From Paenibacillus roseus (lineage in GTDB: Bacteria; Bacillota; Bacilli; Paenibacillales; Paenibacillaceae), in contig NZ_JAELUP010000003.1 in NCBI RefSeq assembly GCF_016424485.1, forward strand, positions 1 to 64,000: a stretch of DNA of 64,000 nt, in the 5' to 3' direction. The notes under the pieces are model-generated. The model made no database searches and was not told the origin of the DNA. It worked only from the letters and a program-made list of their open reading frames with translations. Below, one piece after another: positions 44,740 to 53,260 of this stretch; the stretch's first letter is position 1, and each line of letters begins with the position of its first letter. The translations under genes and the position numbers were made by a program.

Positions 44740-46254
44740 ATGAGCTTTGAACAAGAACGCGTCCTTGTGTTGAATGGTCAACATCTAACCATTGAGGATG
44801 TTCACGCAATTGCGCATGGCGGCGTCAAGGTCAAAATTGCCGGGGAGGCGAAGGAACTGCTGGCTGCGTCGCGGAAATTCGTACTGAGCCTCGCAGACAG
44901 CGATACTCCGGTGTATGGCTTTAATCGCGGCGTCGGATTGAATAAAGACCGTGTCGTCGAATCGGCGCGTTATGAAACCTATAATCGAAATTTGCTGTAT
45001 TCGCACGCAGCAGGCGTCCAGCCCTATGCGAGCGAAGCGCAAGTCCGCGCCGTGCTGGCAGCCCGCTTGAACACGCTGCTCGTCGGCCGGACCGGGCTGG
45101 ACCCGGCGATTGCCGAGCGGTATGCCGAGTTTTTGAATCTCGGCATTCATCCGCTGGTGCCGCTGCGGGGTTCTGTCGGCGTGGGCGATATTACACTGCT
45201 TTCCCATGTGGGGCTGGCCTTCATCGGCGAAGGGGAAGTGATGTTTGGCGGGAAGCGAGTGCCCGCCGCCGAAGCATTGGCGCAGACCGGGCTGGAGCCC
45301 TTATGCCTGGGTCCCAAGGACGGCCTGGCAATTGTATCATCGAACGCTGTTTCGGCAGGCACAGGCGCGCTGGCGTTGTACGATTGCGAGCGGCTGCTTG
45401 AGCTTGCCGATCTCGTGTATGCGCTCTCGCTGGAAGCGCTGCAAGGCCGCGTCGCGCCTCTGGACGCGAGCTTGCACCGCTACCGGCCTTATGCCGGGCA
45501 AGGAGCCAGCGCAGCGAGGATACGCCGCTTCTTGCACGACAGCTCGCTTTGGGATAAAGAAAGCGCTGCGCTGCAAGACCCGCTCAGCTTCCGCAGCGCT
45601 TCGCATATTCACGGCGCAGCTCTGGATGTGCTCGCTTTTGCCAAAGATGCGCTGCATACGCACCTGAACGCCTCCGACGACAATCCCTGCGTGATCTTCG
45701 AGGAAGCGCGCATCGTGCCCAGTGCCAACTTTGAGCCGCTCACCTGGGTGCTCGGCTTCGAATCGCTGGCTATTGCGCTGAGCCATCTGTCCAAGAGCGC
45801 CAGCTTCCGGACGATCCGGCTGGCGTCGCCGGCGTTTACCGGGTTAAGCCGCTTCCTGGCCCCGGACGAGGCGACCATCGCTTTTGGCACGATTCAAAAG
45901 ACATTTTCAGCGCTGGACGCAGAAATCCGCCATCTGATCAACCCGTCATCCTCTGACTACTATGCCTTGGCAGGCGATATTGAAGACCATGGCAGCAACG
46001 CCCCGCTCGTGGTGAGCAAGGTGGAGCAGATTACAGATCGATTGCTCTATATTCTGGCTATCGAAGCCATTCACGCTGCACAGGCCATCGATTTGCGCGA
46101 AGCGGTCCAACTGGGGCAGGGAACACGGACGCTGTATAAAGCGATTCGCGAAGTCGTTCCTTTCCTGGATAAAGACCGCTGCTTGACCGATGACATTGAA
46201 GCGTCGTATACACTGCTGCGAAGCCATAGTTCAAGGCTGGTGGGAGGAATTTGA
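44740..46254 (+). CDS. Aromatic amino acid lyase homologue without MIO triad, probable ergothionase
   Basis: 504 residues of the histidine/phenylalanine ammonia-lyase family (YGFNRGVGLNKD; VPLRGSVGVGDITLLSHVG; SSNAVSAGTGALALYDCERL; SDDNPCVIFE). In true ammonia lyases the segment reads GSVGASGDL, and Ala-Ser-Gly cyclises to the MIO cofactor. Here it is GSVGVGDIT (residues 144-152), one residue shorter and without Ser, so MIO cannot form. That fits ergothionase, which eliminates trimethylamine from ergothioneine by acid/base catalysis. The neighbours (thiourocanate hydratase-like, DUF917, hydantoinase, carbamoylase) support it. A canonical HutH assignment is therefore unlikely. Confidence 0.82.
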   Translation: MSFEQERVLVLNGQHLTIEDVHAIAHGGVKVKIAGEAKELLAASRKFVLSLADSDTPVYGFNRGVGLNKDRVVESARYETYNRNLLYSHAAGVQPYASEAQVRAVLAARLNTLLVGRTGLDPAIAERYAEFLNLGIHPLVPLRGSVGVGDITLLSHVGLAFIGEGEVMFGGKRVPAAEALAQTGLEPLCLGPKDGLAIVSSNAVSAGTGALALYDCERLLELADLVYALSLEALQGRVAPLDASLHRYRPYAGQGASAARIRRFLHDSSLWDKESAALQDPLSFRSASHIHGAALDVLAFAKDALHTHLNASDDNPCVIFEEARIVPSANFEPLTWVLGFESLAIALSHLSKSASFRTIRLASPAFTGLSRFLAPDEATIAFGTIQKTFSALDAEIRHLINPSSSDYYALAGDIEDHGSNAPLVVSKVEQITDRLLYILAIEAIHAAQAIDLREAVQLGQGTRTLYKAIREVVPFLDKDRCLTDDIEASYTLLRSHSSRLVGGI

Positions 46255-46286
46255 ACTTTTCGAACGAATACTAGAAGGAGGTGGAT

Positions 46287-47057
46287 ATGAGTAAAAGTGT
46301 AGAGGTGCGAACAATGAATGGAACACAGACGTTAAGTCGGGCGCTTGATATTTTATTTGCACTTGCAGAGGCTGACGGTCACCTGTCGGTGAGTGAAATT
46401 GCGCAAAAGGTTTCGATCCCGGAAAGTTCGACCTATCGGTTTCTGCAAACACTGGAGCAGAACGGAATCGTGGAGAGAAGAGGCAAGGGCCAAATCGGGC
46501 TAGGGATGCGTATTCTCGACCTGGCGCGAAGCCTCAGCCAGCAAGTGCACCGGGAGCTAATACCGCTTTCTCTGCCGATTATGGAAGAGCTGACGACGAC
46601 AACCAACGAGACTTCTTTATTATTTATTCGTTCCGGCACGAATGCCATTTGCATTCAAAATGTGAAGAGCAAGGCCCTTATCCAGTACTCATCGGAGAAC
46701 GGACGCATTTTGCCGCTGCATTTGGGCGCCTCCAGCAAAGCGATTCTCGCTTACGAGAGCGACAAGGTCGTTCAGACCGTGCTGGACAAGTTGTCTACTC
46801 GGACAGAGCGGGAAGCGCTGCAGCAGGATTTGAGCCGTATCCGCGAGCAAGGCTACGCGATGAGCCGAGGCGAGGCAGACCCGGATGTATTCGCTGTCGG
46901 CGCGCCGATATTCGATTCGCACGGCTCATTGATTGCAAGCTTGTCCATCGCCGGACCGACCTATCGGTTCGACGAAACGGTCAAGCAAAAGTCCATTCAA
47001 GCCGTAACGAGTTCGGCGGAGCTCGTATCGCGGAAAATGGGCAACCTGCAAGAATAG
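46287..47057 (+). CDS. IclR-family transcriptional regulator
   Basis: 256 residues from ATG 46287, just after GAAGGAGGTG; GTG 46281 lies inside the site. N-terminal winged helix (TLSRALDILFALAEADGHLS; EIAQKVSIPESSTYRFLQTL) and C-terminal effector domain with FIRSGTNAICIQNV, LHLGASSKAILAY and FDSHGSLIASLSIAGPTYRF. It is the last gene of the ergothioneine operon, same strand, 32 bases after the lyase, so it is the likely operon regulator responding to a pathway intermediate. No palindromic operator was found with confidence near 34008-34035. Confidence 0.88.
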   Translation: MSKSVEVRTMNGTQTLSRALDILFALAEADGHLSVSEIAQKVSIPESSTYRFLQTLEQNGIVERRGKGQIGLGMRILDLARSLSQQVHRELIPLSLPIMEELTTTTNETSLLFIRSGTNAICIQNVKSKALIQYSSENGRILPLHLGASSKAILAYESDKVVQTVLDKLSTRTEREALQQDLSRIREQGYAMSRGEADPDVFAVGAPIFDSHGSLIASLSIAGPTYRFDETVKQKSIQAVTSSAELVSRKMGNLQE

Positions 47058-47063
47058 TCAATC

Positions 47064-47088
47064 AAAGGCACCGATAGGTGTCTTTTTC
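47064..47088 (+). terminator. Short terminator after the IclR gene
   Basis: AAAGGCACC and GGTGTCTTT pair around GATA and are followed by TTCAA. A modest stem; probably the end of the ergothioneine operon. Confidence 0.5.
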
Positions 47089-47098
47089 AATTTTCAAT

Positions 47099-47140
47099 GA
47101 GCAAGAACTCCTCTGCCCCGCAGTATTTTCCGCTCTCTAG
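47099..47140 (-). repeat. Possible end fragment of the MITE-like repeat
   Basis: CCTCTGCCCC (47110-47119) followed by GCTCTCT about 20 bases later resembles AATTCCTCTGCCCCTTCGCTGCTCTCT near the right end of copy 1. Too short to be sure. Confidence 0.3.
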
Positions 47141-47173
47141 TTGTACTGTAAATCCATCAAATCTAAACAAATA

Positions 47174-47210
47174 TTGACAAAACCCCAATAAAATATATAT
47201 TGTATATATA
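47174..47210 (+). promoter_or_regulatory. Promoter of the GntR-type regulator with AT-rich candidate operator
   Basis: TTGACA (47174-47179) and TATATT (47196-47201), 16 bases apart. The -10 overlaps ATATATATTGTATATATA (47193-47210), a near palindrome whose first half matches two copies in front of the alpha-mannosidase gene (48602-48619, 48653-48670). Confidence 0.55.
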
Positions 47211-47238
47211 AAAAAGCATGAGGAAAAATGGTGATTAA

Positions 47239-48459
47239 ATGAGTTTAACGAACCGTACGCCGTTATATAAGAAGGTGCAGGGTTACATCCGGGAGCTGAT
47301 TCGCATGGAGAAGCTGGTAGAGGGGGACCGGATTCCGACGGAGAAAGAGCTCATGGAGCGCTTTCAGGTGAGCAAAATTACTGTTGTGAACGCCATGACA
47401 GGCCTTGCAAGTGAAAATGTGATTACTCGAGTTCCGGGAAGGGGCAGTTTCGTCGGTGCAGCAGGCGCTCAGGCGGAAGACCTGTTGGAGGAACAAGAAG
47501 AAAGCGCCGTGGTAAATGTTCCGACTGAGCACCCGGAGACGACGGACATCCCGTCGCCAGTCAGCATTGGCGCAAGCAAGAAAATAATTGGCATCATCAT
47601 GCCGTTCATTCATGATTATTTTGCGATTCGGCTCCTTAATGGCATTCGGCAGGGCCTGGCTGAAAAGGGTTATAAAAGCATGATCATGTTTTCCGAAGAA
47701 ACTTTACAGCAGGAGAAGGATGCGATTCGAACATTAAAGGATATCGGGGCGGAAGGATTGTTGATTTTCCCGCTGGATGACCAGCAATACAATGATGAAA
47801 TATTAAGCATGAAGCTGGACAAGTTCCCTTTTGTTCTTATCGATCGTTACTTGCCGGGGATTGAGACGAACTTTATCGGCTCGGACGGACGGCTTGGCAC
47901 GAAACTTGCGGTTGATCATCTGTGGCAGCTCGGGCATCGGGAAATTGCAATTTGCTCGGACTCCCCGCTTCAGACCGTGACCGTGCAGGAGCGTATCGAA
48001 GGGTACATGAATGCGATGAAGGATAAGGGAGCGCTAGTTAATCCAGCCCATATCATTACAGGCTTTCGGCTTGACAATGCCGTTGATTCGGATGAGCATC
48101 CGCTCTATCGTTACATCCGCAATCGGATGGCGACAGCGTATATTACACTGAACGGCGAGTTGAGCGTCCATATTTATCAGATGGCCAAACGGGCAGGACT
48201 CCAGGCGCCGGATGATCTGTCCATTATTTCATTTGACGATCCGACATCCGTTATCGAAGACTTCAGTATTTTTACACATGTCAAGCAATTTGAATACGAT
48301 CTTGGCAAGCAAGCGGTACTCAGACTGGTCGATGCGATCCAAGAGCGGCAGTCCCAGGAAGAGGCTCAACCCAAATACAGCAAGTACCTGATGGAGCCGA
48401 AGCTCATCATTCGCAAAACAACCGGCCTTGTACCCGATTCAATTGAATACATGAAATAA
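47239..48459 (+). CDS. GntR-family regulator with LacI-type sugar-binding domain
   Basis: 406 residues. N-terminal GntR winged helix (TPLYKKVQGYIRELIRMEKL; IPTEKELMERFQVSKITVVN; VPGRGSFVG), then a charged linker (EEQEESAVVNVPTEHPE), then a periplasmic-binding-protein-like effector domain from IIGIIMPFIHDYFAIRLLNG to DDLSIISFDDPTSVIEDFSI. This architecture is that of AraR-type regulators, which respond to free sugars. The alpha-mannosidase gene downstream and shared AT-rich sites in both promoters suggest that it represses both until a mannose-type sugar appears. Binding sites are inferred. Confidence 0.87.
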   Translation: MSLTNRTPLYKKVQGYIRELIRMEKLVEGDRIPTEKELMERFQVSKITVVNAMTGLASENVITRVPGRGSFVGAAGAQAEDLLEEQEESAVVNVPTEHPETTDIPSPVSIGASKKIIGIIMPFIHDYFAIRLLNGIRQGLAEKGYKSMIMFSEETLQQEKDAIRTLKDIGAEGLLIFPLDDQQYNDEILSMKLDKFPFVLIDRYLPGIETNFIGSDGRLGTKLAVDHLWQLGHREIAICSDSPLQTVTVQERIEGYMNAMKDKGALVNPAHIITGFRLDNAVDSDEHPLYRYIRNRMATAYITLNGELSVHIYQMAKRAGLQAPDDLSIISFDDPTSVIEDFSIFTHVKQFEYDLGKQAVLRLVDAIQERQSQEEAQPKYSKYLMEPKLIIRKTTGLVPDSIEYMK

Positions 48460-48601
48460 GCCTGGCATTCGTCCATCGCTTGAAGCAATTTTCCCGATCT
48501 ACAATTGGAGACCATCTCAATTGGATCTAAGGGGAGCTTCAGTGTTGCGGCGAGTGCTTTTTTTCTTCGCGAAACGGAGCATTTGCCTGCCAAAGGATGA
48601 A

Positions 48602-48670
48602 ATATATATTATATTTAATATGTATTATTTACAGGTTTTATATTGAATTGTTATATATATTATATTAAAT
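48602..48670 (+). promoter_or_regulatory. Duplicated AT-rich sites upstream of the alpha-mannosidase
   Basis: ATATATATTATATTTAAT (48602-48619) and ATATATATTATATTAAAT (48653-48670) agree at 17 of 18 bases, spaced 51 bases apart, and share their first nine bases with the site in the regulator promoter. A cooperative pair for the GntR-type regulator is a reasonable reading; plain AT-richness is the alternative. Confidence 0.5.
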
Positions 48671-48730
48671 TGGTTTCGACGCAATAATTTATTGGCAATA
48701 TGATTTTGAAATAGGAGAAGAGGACTAGCG

Positions 48731-51700
48731 ATGCCATACGAAACCGTGAAGCCGGAGATGTTAAGAGCTTTTTTAAAGAATATGGAGCAGCATGTTTATC
48801 AACCGATCGACGAAATGAAGGTTACGGCATGGGTTACAAGTGAACCGGTAGCTTATGCCGGGCGTGAATCCGGCATTCGTCTGGAATTAAAGCCGGGGGA
48901 CAGATGGGGAGATTTATGGGATTGCGCCTGGTTCCATTTTAGCGGCAAGGTGCCCGCGGCAGGAAGCGGCGAAAAGGTGGTGCTGCTGATCGACGTGAAC
49001 GGGGAACTATGTCTTGTGGATGAAGAAGGCTCACCCGTGCAGGGCTTGACCAATATTAATTCCGAGTTCGACTATTCGCTTGGACTTCCTGGCAAACGTG
49101 TTGTTCATATAAGCGACTGTTCGAATGGCGAGGAAACCATAGACCTTTGGGGAGATGCGGGCTGCAACGATTTGTTCGGGCGCTATCGCAGCGGCACGTT
49201 GAAGGAAGCAGTAATTGCGATTTGTCGGGAAGAGGTGCGGCAGCTCTACTACGATTTTGAAGTGCTACTGGAAACTGCCGAGAAGCTGCCGGATGGAAGC
49301 GCGCGCAAGTCGCGGATTTTCAAGACGCTGTATGATGTCACGCTGTCTCTTCATGAATTGGGTGCACAGTCTGTTGCGGAAGCACGGCAGACATTAGGCA
49401 AGCAGCTTGCCATGAAAGGCGGCGATCCTGTGCTTACGGTCAGTGCAATCGGTCACGCGCATATTGATCTCGCATGGCTATGGCCGATCCGGGAGACAAT
49501 CCGCAAGGGCGCCCGGACGTTCTCGACCGCACTCCGCATGATGGAGCGCTACCCGGACTATATATTCGGCGCCAGCCAGCCGCAGTTATATGATTGGATG
49601 AAGCAGCATTATCCCAAGTTATATGACAGGGTGAAGGAACGAATCCGTGAAGGACGCTGGGAACCTCAAGGGGCGATGTGGGTAGAGTCGGATACGAATG
49701 TGCCCGGGGGCGAAGCGCTTGTCAGACAGGTTTTGTATGGCAAACGTTTTTTTCAACAAGAATTCGGCATGGAGATGAAATCGCTGTGGATGCCGGATGT
49801 GTTCGGTTATTCGGCCAGTCTGCCGCAGATTTTGAAGCTGTCCGGCGTCGATTATATGATGACCCAGAAGCTGTCCTGGAGCATGTACAACAAGCATCCG
49901 CATCATACGTTTATGTGGGAAGGAATTGACGGTTCACGGGTACTGACCCATATGCCGCCTGAGGATACCTACAACAGCCCTGCCGCACCACGGTCGATTA
50001 TCAAGCTGGAGACAGATTATCTGGATAAAAATATTTCCGAACACGCCCTCATGCTATTCGGGATTGGTGACGGCGGGGGCGGACCGGGAGAGGAACATCT
50101 GGAGCGCCTTTCGCGGGAAAAAAATCTGCTTGGCCTAAGTCCGGTTGTTCAGGAGCCGTCCCATGTCTTTTTTGAAAAGCTCAGTGAAGATGCGGATCGT
50201 TATCCGTCATGGCGGGGAGAGCTTTATCTGGAGAAGCACCAGGGGACACTGACGAGTCAGGCGCGCAGCAAGCGTTACAACCGCAAATTGGAGAAGGCGC
50301 TGCGTGAACTGGAGTATGCGGCTGTTCTTGCGGCCACCCCGGCAGCCGGGGATGACCGGTTTGTTCTTCCTTATCCGACAGAGGACCTGGAGGAAATCTG
50401 GAAGGAAGTGCTGCTCTATCAGTTCCATGATATTTTGCCTGGCTCGTCCATCAAGCGAGTCTATGATGAATCACTGGAGCGATACGAGATTCTGCTGAAC
50501 AGAGTAGAACAGTTGATTGCACAGCGGTACGATGCGCTTGCCTCCCGGATGACTGTCAAGAAGGATGATTCGGGCAATCAGATTGCTGTGTTCAATTCAT
50601 TGCCGTGGGAACGAAACGAATGGCATAGAACGGAAGAGGGACAATGGCTTCATGTGCGCGTACCCGCCATGGGGAATAGCGTGATCTCTGTACTGCCTTC
50701 ATCCGTATATGACTCAAGTGCTGCCTCGCCTGAGTCTTCATCTGTCCGGCATTTGGACAACGACTTGCTCACAGTCGCATTTGCGGAGGATGGAACGATA
50801 CGCTCCATCTACGATAAAGAGCTACGGCGCGAGATTGTAGCAAAGGGTGAATTTGCCAACGATCTGCGAATCTACAATGACCAAGGCGACGCCTGGGATT
50901 TCCGGCATGATTACAGACAAATGACGGGCGCCAAGCCGGGGCTGGTGGAAGCAACGTTCTTCCAGGACGGACCGCAAACCGGAGTCGTGCATGTTTATCG
51001 GTATGGCCAATCTACTCTTGTTCAGAAGGTGGTGCTGACGCAGGGCAGCCGAAGAATCGACTTTGTGACAAAAGCGGACTGGCGAGAATCGGAGAAAATG
51101 CTTCGTACCTCGTTCCCGGTTGATATTCGCACGGATGCCGCAGCCTGTGAAATTCAGTTCGGCTATTTGAAGCGTCCGACACACCGCAATACGATGTGGG
51201 ACTATGCGAAGGATGAAATTTGCGCCCATCACTGGATCGATCTATCTGAGCCGGATTATGGTGTTGCGCTGCTCAATGATTGCAAATACGGACATCGTGC
51301 AGAAGGCCATGTACTGGATCTGAATTTGCTGCGCAGCCCGAATTACCCCGATCCTGAAGCCGATCGCGCCGAGCATGAATTTACGTATTCGCTGTATCCT
51401 CATGCGGGAGACCATGTACAGGCTGAAGTCTACAAGCGCGGTTACGAGCTGAACGTTCCGCTGCGAACAGTTGATATCAGACGTGATGCTGAAGTACCTG
51501 CAGAAGTATCTGCCCAGGAATCCGTACCGCCTGCGTTCAGTCTTGATCATCCTCATATCATGATTGAGGCCATCAAGAAAGCGGAGGACAACGGGGATAT
51601 TATTGTCCGGCTGTACGAGACGGCAGGTGCGAAGGCATCTGCGGCCGTTCACACATCACTTCCGGTATCAGAGGTCTGGCTGACTGATTTGATGGAAAAT

Positions 51701-51793
51701 AAACGGGATCGTATTGATAAACTGGACGGCAAGGTGCAACTTGGGTTCAAGCCATTTGAAATTCGAACGCTCCGATTCTCGCTGAAAAAATAG
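48731..51793 (+). CDS. Alpha-mannosidase (glycoside hydrolase family 38)
   Basis: 1020 residues, typical for bacterial cytoplasmic GH38 enzymes; no signal peptide. N-terminal beta region, then the catalytic barrel with GHAHIDLAWLWP (zinc ligands H242 and D246), WVESDTNVPGGEALVRQ, and nucleophile D356 in SLWMPDVFGYSASLPQIL; the zinc-binding and middle-domain segment LYLEKHQGTLTSQARSKRYN; and the C-terminal beta domain with HRNTMWDYAKDEICAHHW. It hydrolyses alpha-mannosides of imported glycans. AGGAG precedes the start. It follows the GntR-type regulator by 270 bases behind its own candidate operators. Confidence 0.93.
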   Translation: MPYETVKPEMLRAFLKNMEQHVYQPIDEMKVTAWVTSEPVAYAGRESGIRLELKPGDRWGDLWDCAWFHFSGKVPAAGSGEKVVLLIDVNGELCLVDEEGSPVQGLTNINSEFDYSLGLPGKRVVHISDCSNGEETIDLWGDAGCNDLFGRYRSGTLKEAVIAICREEVRQLYYDFEVLLETAEKLPDGSARKSRIFKTLYDVTLSLHELGAQSVAEARQTLGKQLAMKGGDPVLTVSAIGHAHIDLAWLWPIRETIRKGARTFSTALRMMERYPDYIFGASQPQLYDWMKQHYPKLYDRVKERIREGRWEPQGAMWVESDTNVPGGEALVRQVLYGKRFFQQEFGMEMKSLWMPDVFGYSASLPQILKLSGVDYMMTQKLSWSMYNKHPHHTFMWEGIDGSRVLTHMPPEDTYNSPAAPRSIIKLETDYLDKNISEHALMLFGIGDGGGGPGEEHLERLSREKNLLGLSPVVQEPSHVFFEKLSEDADRYPSWRGELYLEKHQGTLTSQARSKRYNRKLEKALRELEYAAVLAATPAAGDDRFVLPYPTEDLEEIWKEVLLYQFHDILPGSSIKRVYDESLERYEILLNRVEQLIAQRYDALASRMTVKKDDSGNQIAVFNSLPWERNEWHRTEEGQWLHVRVPAMGNSVISVLPSSVYDSSAASPESSSVRHLDNDLLTVAFAEDGTIRSIYDKELRREIVAKGEFANDLRIYNDQGDAWDFRHDYRQMTGAKPGLVEATFFQDGPQTGVVHVYRYGQSTLVQKVVLTQGSRRIDFVTKADWRESEKMLRTSFPVDIRTDAAACEIQFGYLKRPTHRNTMWDYAKDEICAHHWIDLSEPDYGVALLNDCKYGHRAEGHVLDLNLLRSPNYPDPEADRAEHEFTYSLYPHAGDHVQAEVYKRGYELNVPLRTVDIRRDAEVPAEVSAQESVPPAFSLDHPHIMIEAIKKAEDNGDIIVRLYETAGAKASAAVHTSLPVSEVWLTDLMENKRDRIDKLDGKVQLGFKPFEIRTLRFSLKK

Positions 51794-51850
51794 ATATAGC
51801 TGTTCTTTCCCTTTCCCGTCTTATCGTGTTGCCGCGATCACACAATCAAA

Positions 51851-51900
51851 GCAGTGGCAAGTCCGGGACGTTTGTTCCTGGTCTGCGTCACTGCTTTTTG
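51851..51900 (+). terminator. Terminator of the alpha-mannosidase gene
   Basis: GCAGTGGCAAGTCCGGGAC pairs with GTTCCTGGTCTGCGTCACTGC and is followed by TTTTT. It is strikingly similar to the cydC terminator at 33632-33685. Confidence 0.75.
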
Positions 51901-52074
51901 CCTTGTTCATTTATTCATTGTTAATATCCGGCTATGTCCCTCCCTGGATGATAATGTTCTCGCAACCTTCCTTTTATCTCCATTTCTCTTACTTTTCTCA
52001 TATTTGTTTTATAGAACTAACACAACTCTCAAGTAAGATGAAATTAATTCCAAAACACAAAGGAGATGTTGAAG

Positions 52075-52425
52075 ATGTTAAACTCAAAAAAAGCATTGGT
52101 TGCCATTGTTTCCTCGGCTCTGCTGATTACAGGTGCGGGCAGTGCCTTCGCAGCCACCGGTACTACGCCTTCGAAAGCGGTAAAGCCAGCCGTGAGTACT
52201 ACGAATACAACATCAAATGTTAAAGTGACGCCTTCTAAAGGAGCAACAGGTCCGGTTAAGTCAGCGAAGCTTTCGGCTACAACAAAATCGGCAACCAAGC
52301 CTTCCGGGAAGTCTGGGAAAGCGATTAAGCATGTCAAACATAAAACATCCCCTAAAAAACCGGCCGCCCCTGTAAAAAAGCAAGCTGATCCTGCTAAAAA
52401 AACAGGGACGGACACCAAAAAGTAA
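52075..52425 (+). CDS. Small exported Lys/Ala/Thr-rich protein
   Basis: 116 residues from ATG 52075, 10 bases after AAAGGAG; ATG 52066 is too close to that site. Signal peptide KALVAIVSSALLITGAGSAF with likely cleavage after AFA. The mature chain is low-complexity, dominated by Lys, Thr, Ser, Pro and Ala (SATTKSATKPSGKSGKAIKH; KKPAAPVKKQADPAKKTG), strongly basic and probably disordered. No family recognised. It may bind anionic cell-wall polymers or nucleic acid outside the cell. It stands alone with its own terminator, directly before a two-component system that might control it. Confidence 0.65.
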   Translation: MLNSKKALVAIVSSALLITGAGSAFAATGTTPSKAVKPAVSTTNTTSNVKVTPSKGATGPVKSAKLSATTKSATKPSGKSGKAIKHVKHKTSPKKPAAPVKKQADPAKKTGTDTKK

Positions 52426-52459
52426 TATCATACTTAACGTGATTGATTTTCAATATTCA

Positions 52460-52494
52460 AGACGGGACGATCCTCGTCCCGTCTTTCTTTTTTA
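52460..52494 (+). terminator. Terminator after the exported Lys-rich protein
   Basis: AGACGGGACG and CGTCCCGTCT pair around ATCCT and are followed by TTCTTTTTT. Strong Rho-independent terminator. Confidence 0.85.
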
Positions 52495-52558
52495 CTTGGG
52501 GAGTAGTAATCTAAGGGAAATGGCCCGTATTCCGGGAGAATGGTGAGGAGGGATCGGC

Positions 52559-53260
52559 GTGTCGCGTATCCTTGTTATCGATGACGATCAGAATATTCGC
52601 CAGTTGATATCGGAATATTTGAAGAAAGACGGGCATGAGGTTCAGGAATTGGGCAACGGCGACGGGCTGGTCGAGCGAATCAGACGGGACCCTCCGGACT
52701 GTCTGATCCTCGATATTGTGATGCCTGGTGTGAATGGTTTGCAACTGTTGACTTCCATTCGCAGCTTCAGCGAGCTCCCGATTATTATGGTTTCGGCAAG
52801 AGGGGAACAGCTTGATCGGATCATGGGGCTTGAGCTGGGTTGCAATGATTTTCTGGGCAAACCATTTCATCCCCGTGAATTGGTTGGCAGAGTCAGATCC
52901 ATGATGCGGCTGGTTGAATATTATCAGAACCCGCGAGCAGAAGCGACAGTCCCGAATATTAAAGCGGGCAATTTGCTCATATCGGAACAGTATCGGAAAG
53001 TTCAGGTTGAAGATGGCCCGGAGTTGGCGCTAACCTTCCGGGAATTCGAGCTGCTGCTTCATTTTGCTAAAAATCCCAATCGCCCATACAGCCGCGAGCA
53101 GGTCATTCAGCAGGTCTGGGATTATGATTTCCTGGGGGACACCCGGGTCGTGGATGAACTGGTCAAGCGGCTTCGGAAAAAAATCCTGAACTCTGCGGCA
53201 GGCTTCAGTATTGAAACCGTATGGGGCTACGGCTATAAAGCTACGGTGAATCTATCTTGA
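52559..53260 (+). CDS. OmpR/PhoB-family response regulator
   Basis: 233 residues from GTG 52559 behind GAGGAGGGA. Receiver domain: acidic pair in VIDDDQ (D9, D10), phospho-acceptor D52 in LILDIVMPG, Thr/Ser position in IIMVSARG, and Lys in LGKPFHPRELV (usually DYxxKPF; here NDFLGKPF). C-terminal winged helix with TFREFELLLHFAKNPNRPYS, VWDYDFLGDTRVVDELVKRL and WGYGYK. It overlaps the histidine kinase by 4 bases. Targets unknown. Confidence 0.92.
   Translation: MSRILVIDDDQNIRQLISEYLKKDGHEVQELGNGDGLVERIRRDPPDCLILDIVMPGVNGLQLLTSIRSFSELPIIMVSARGEQLDRIMGLELGCNDFLGKPFHPRELVGRVRSMMRLVEYYQNPRAEATVPNIKAGNLLISEQYRKVQVEDGPELALTFREFELLLHFAKNPNRPYSREQVIQQVWDYDFLGDTRVVDELVKRLRKKILNSAAGFSIETVWGYGYKATVNLS

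Noticed and set aside
39277..46254. Reading the cluster as a normal histidine-utilisation (hut) operon
   Set aside because: The lyase lacks the Ala-Ser-Gly triad, and imidazolonepropionase and formiminoglutamase are absent, while hydantoinase, carbamoylase and DUF917 genes are present.
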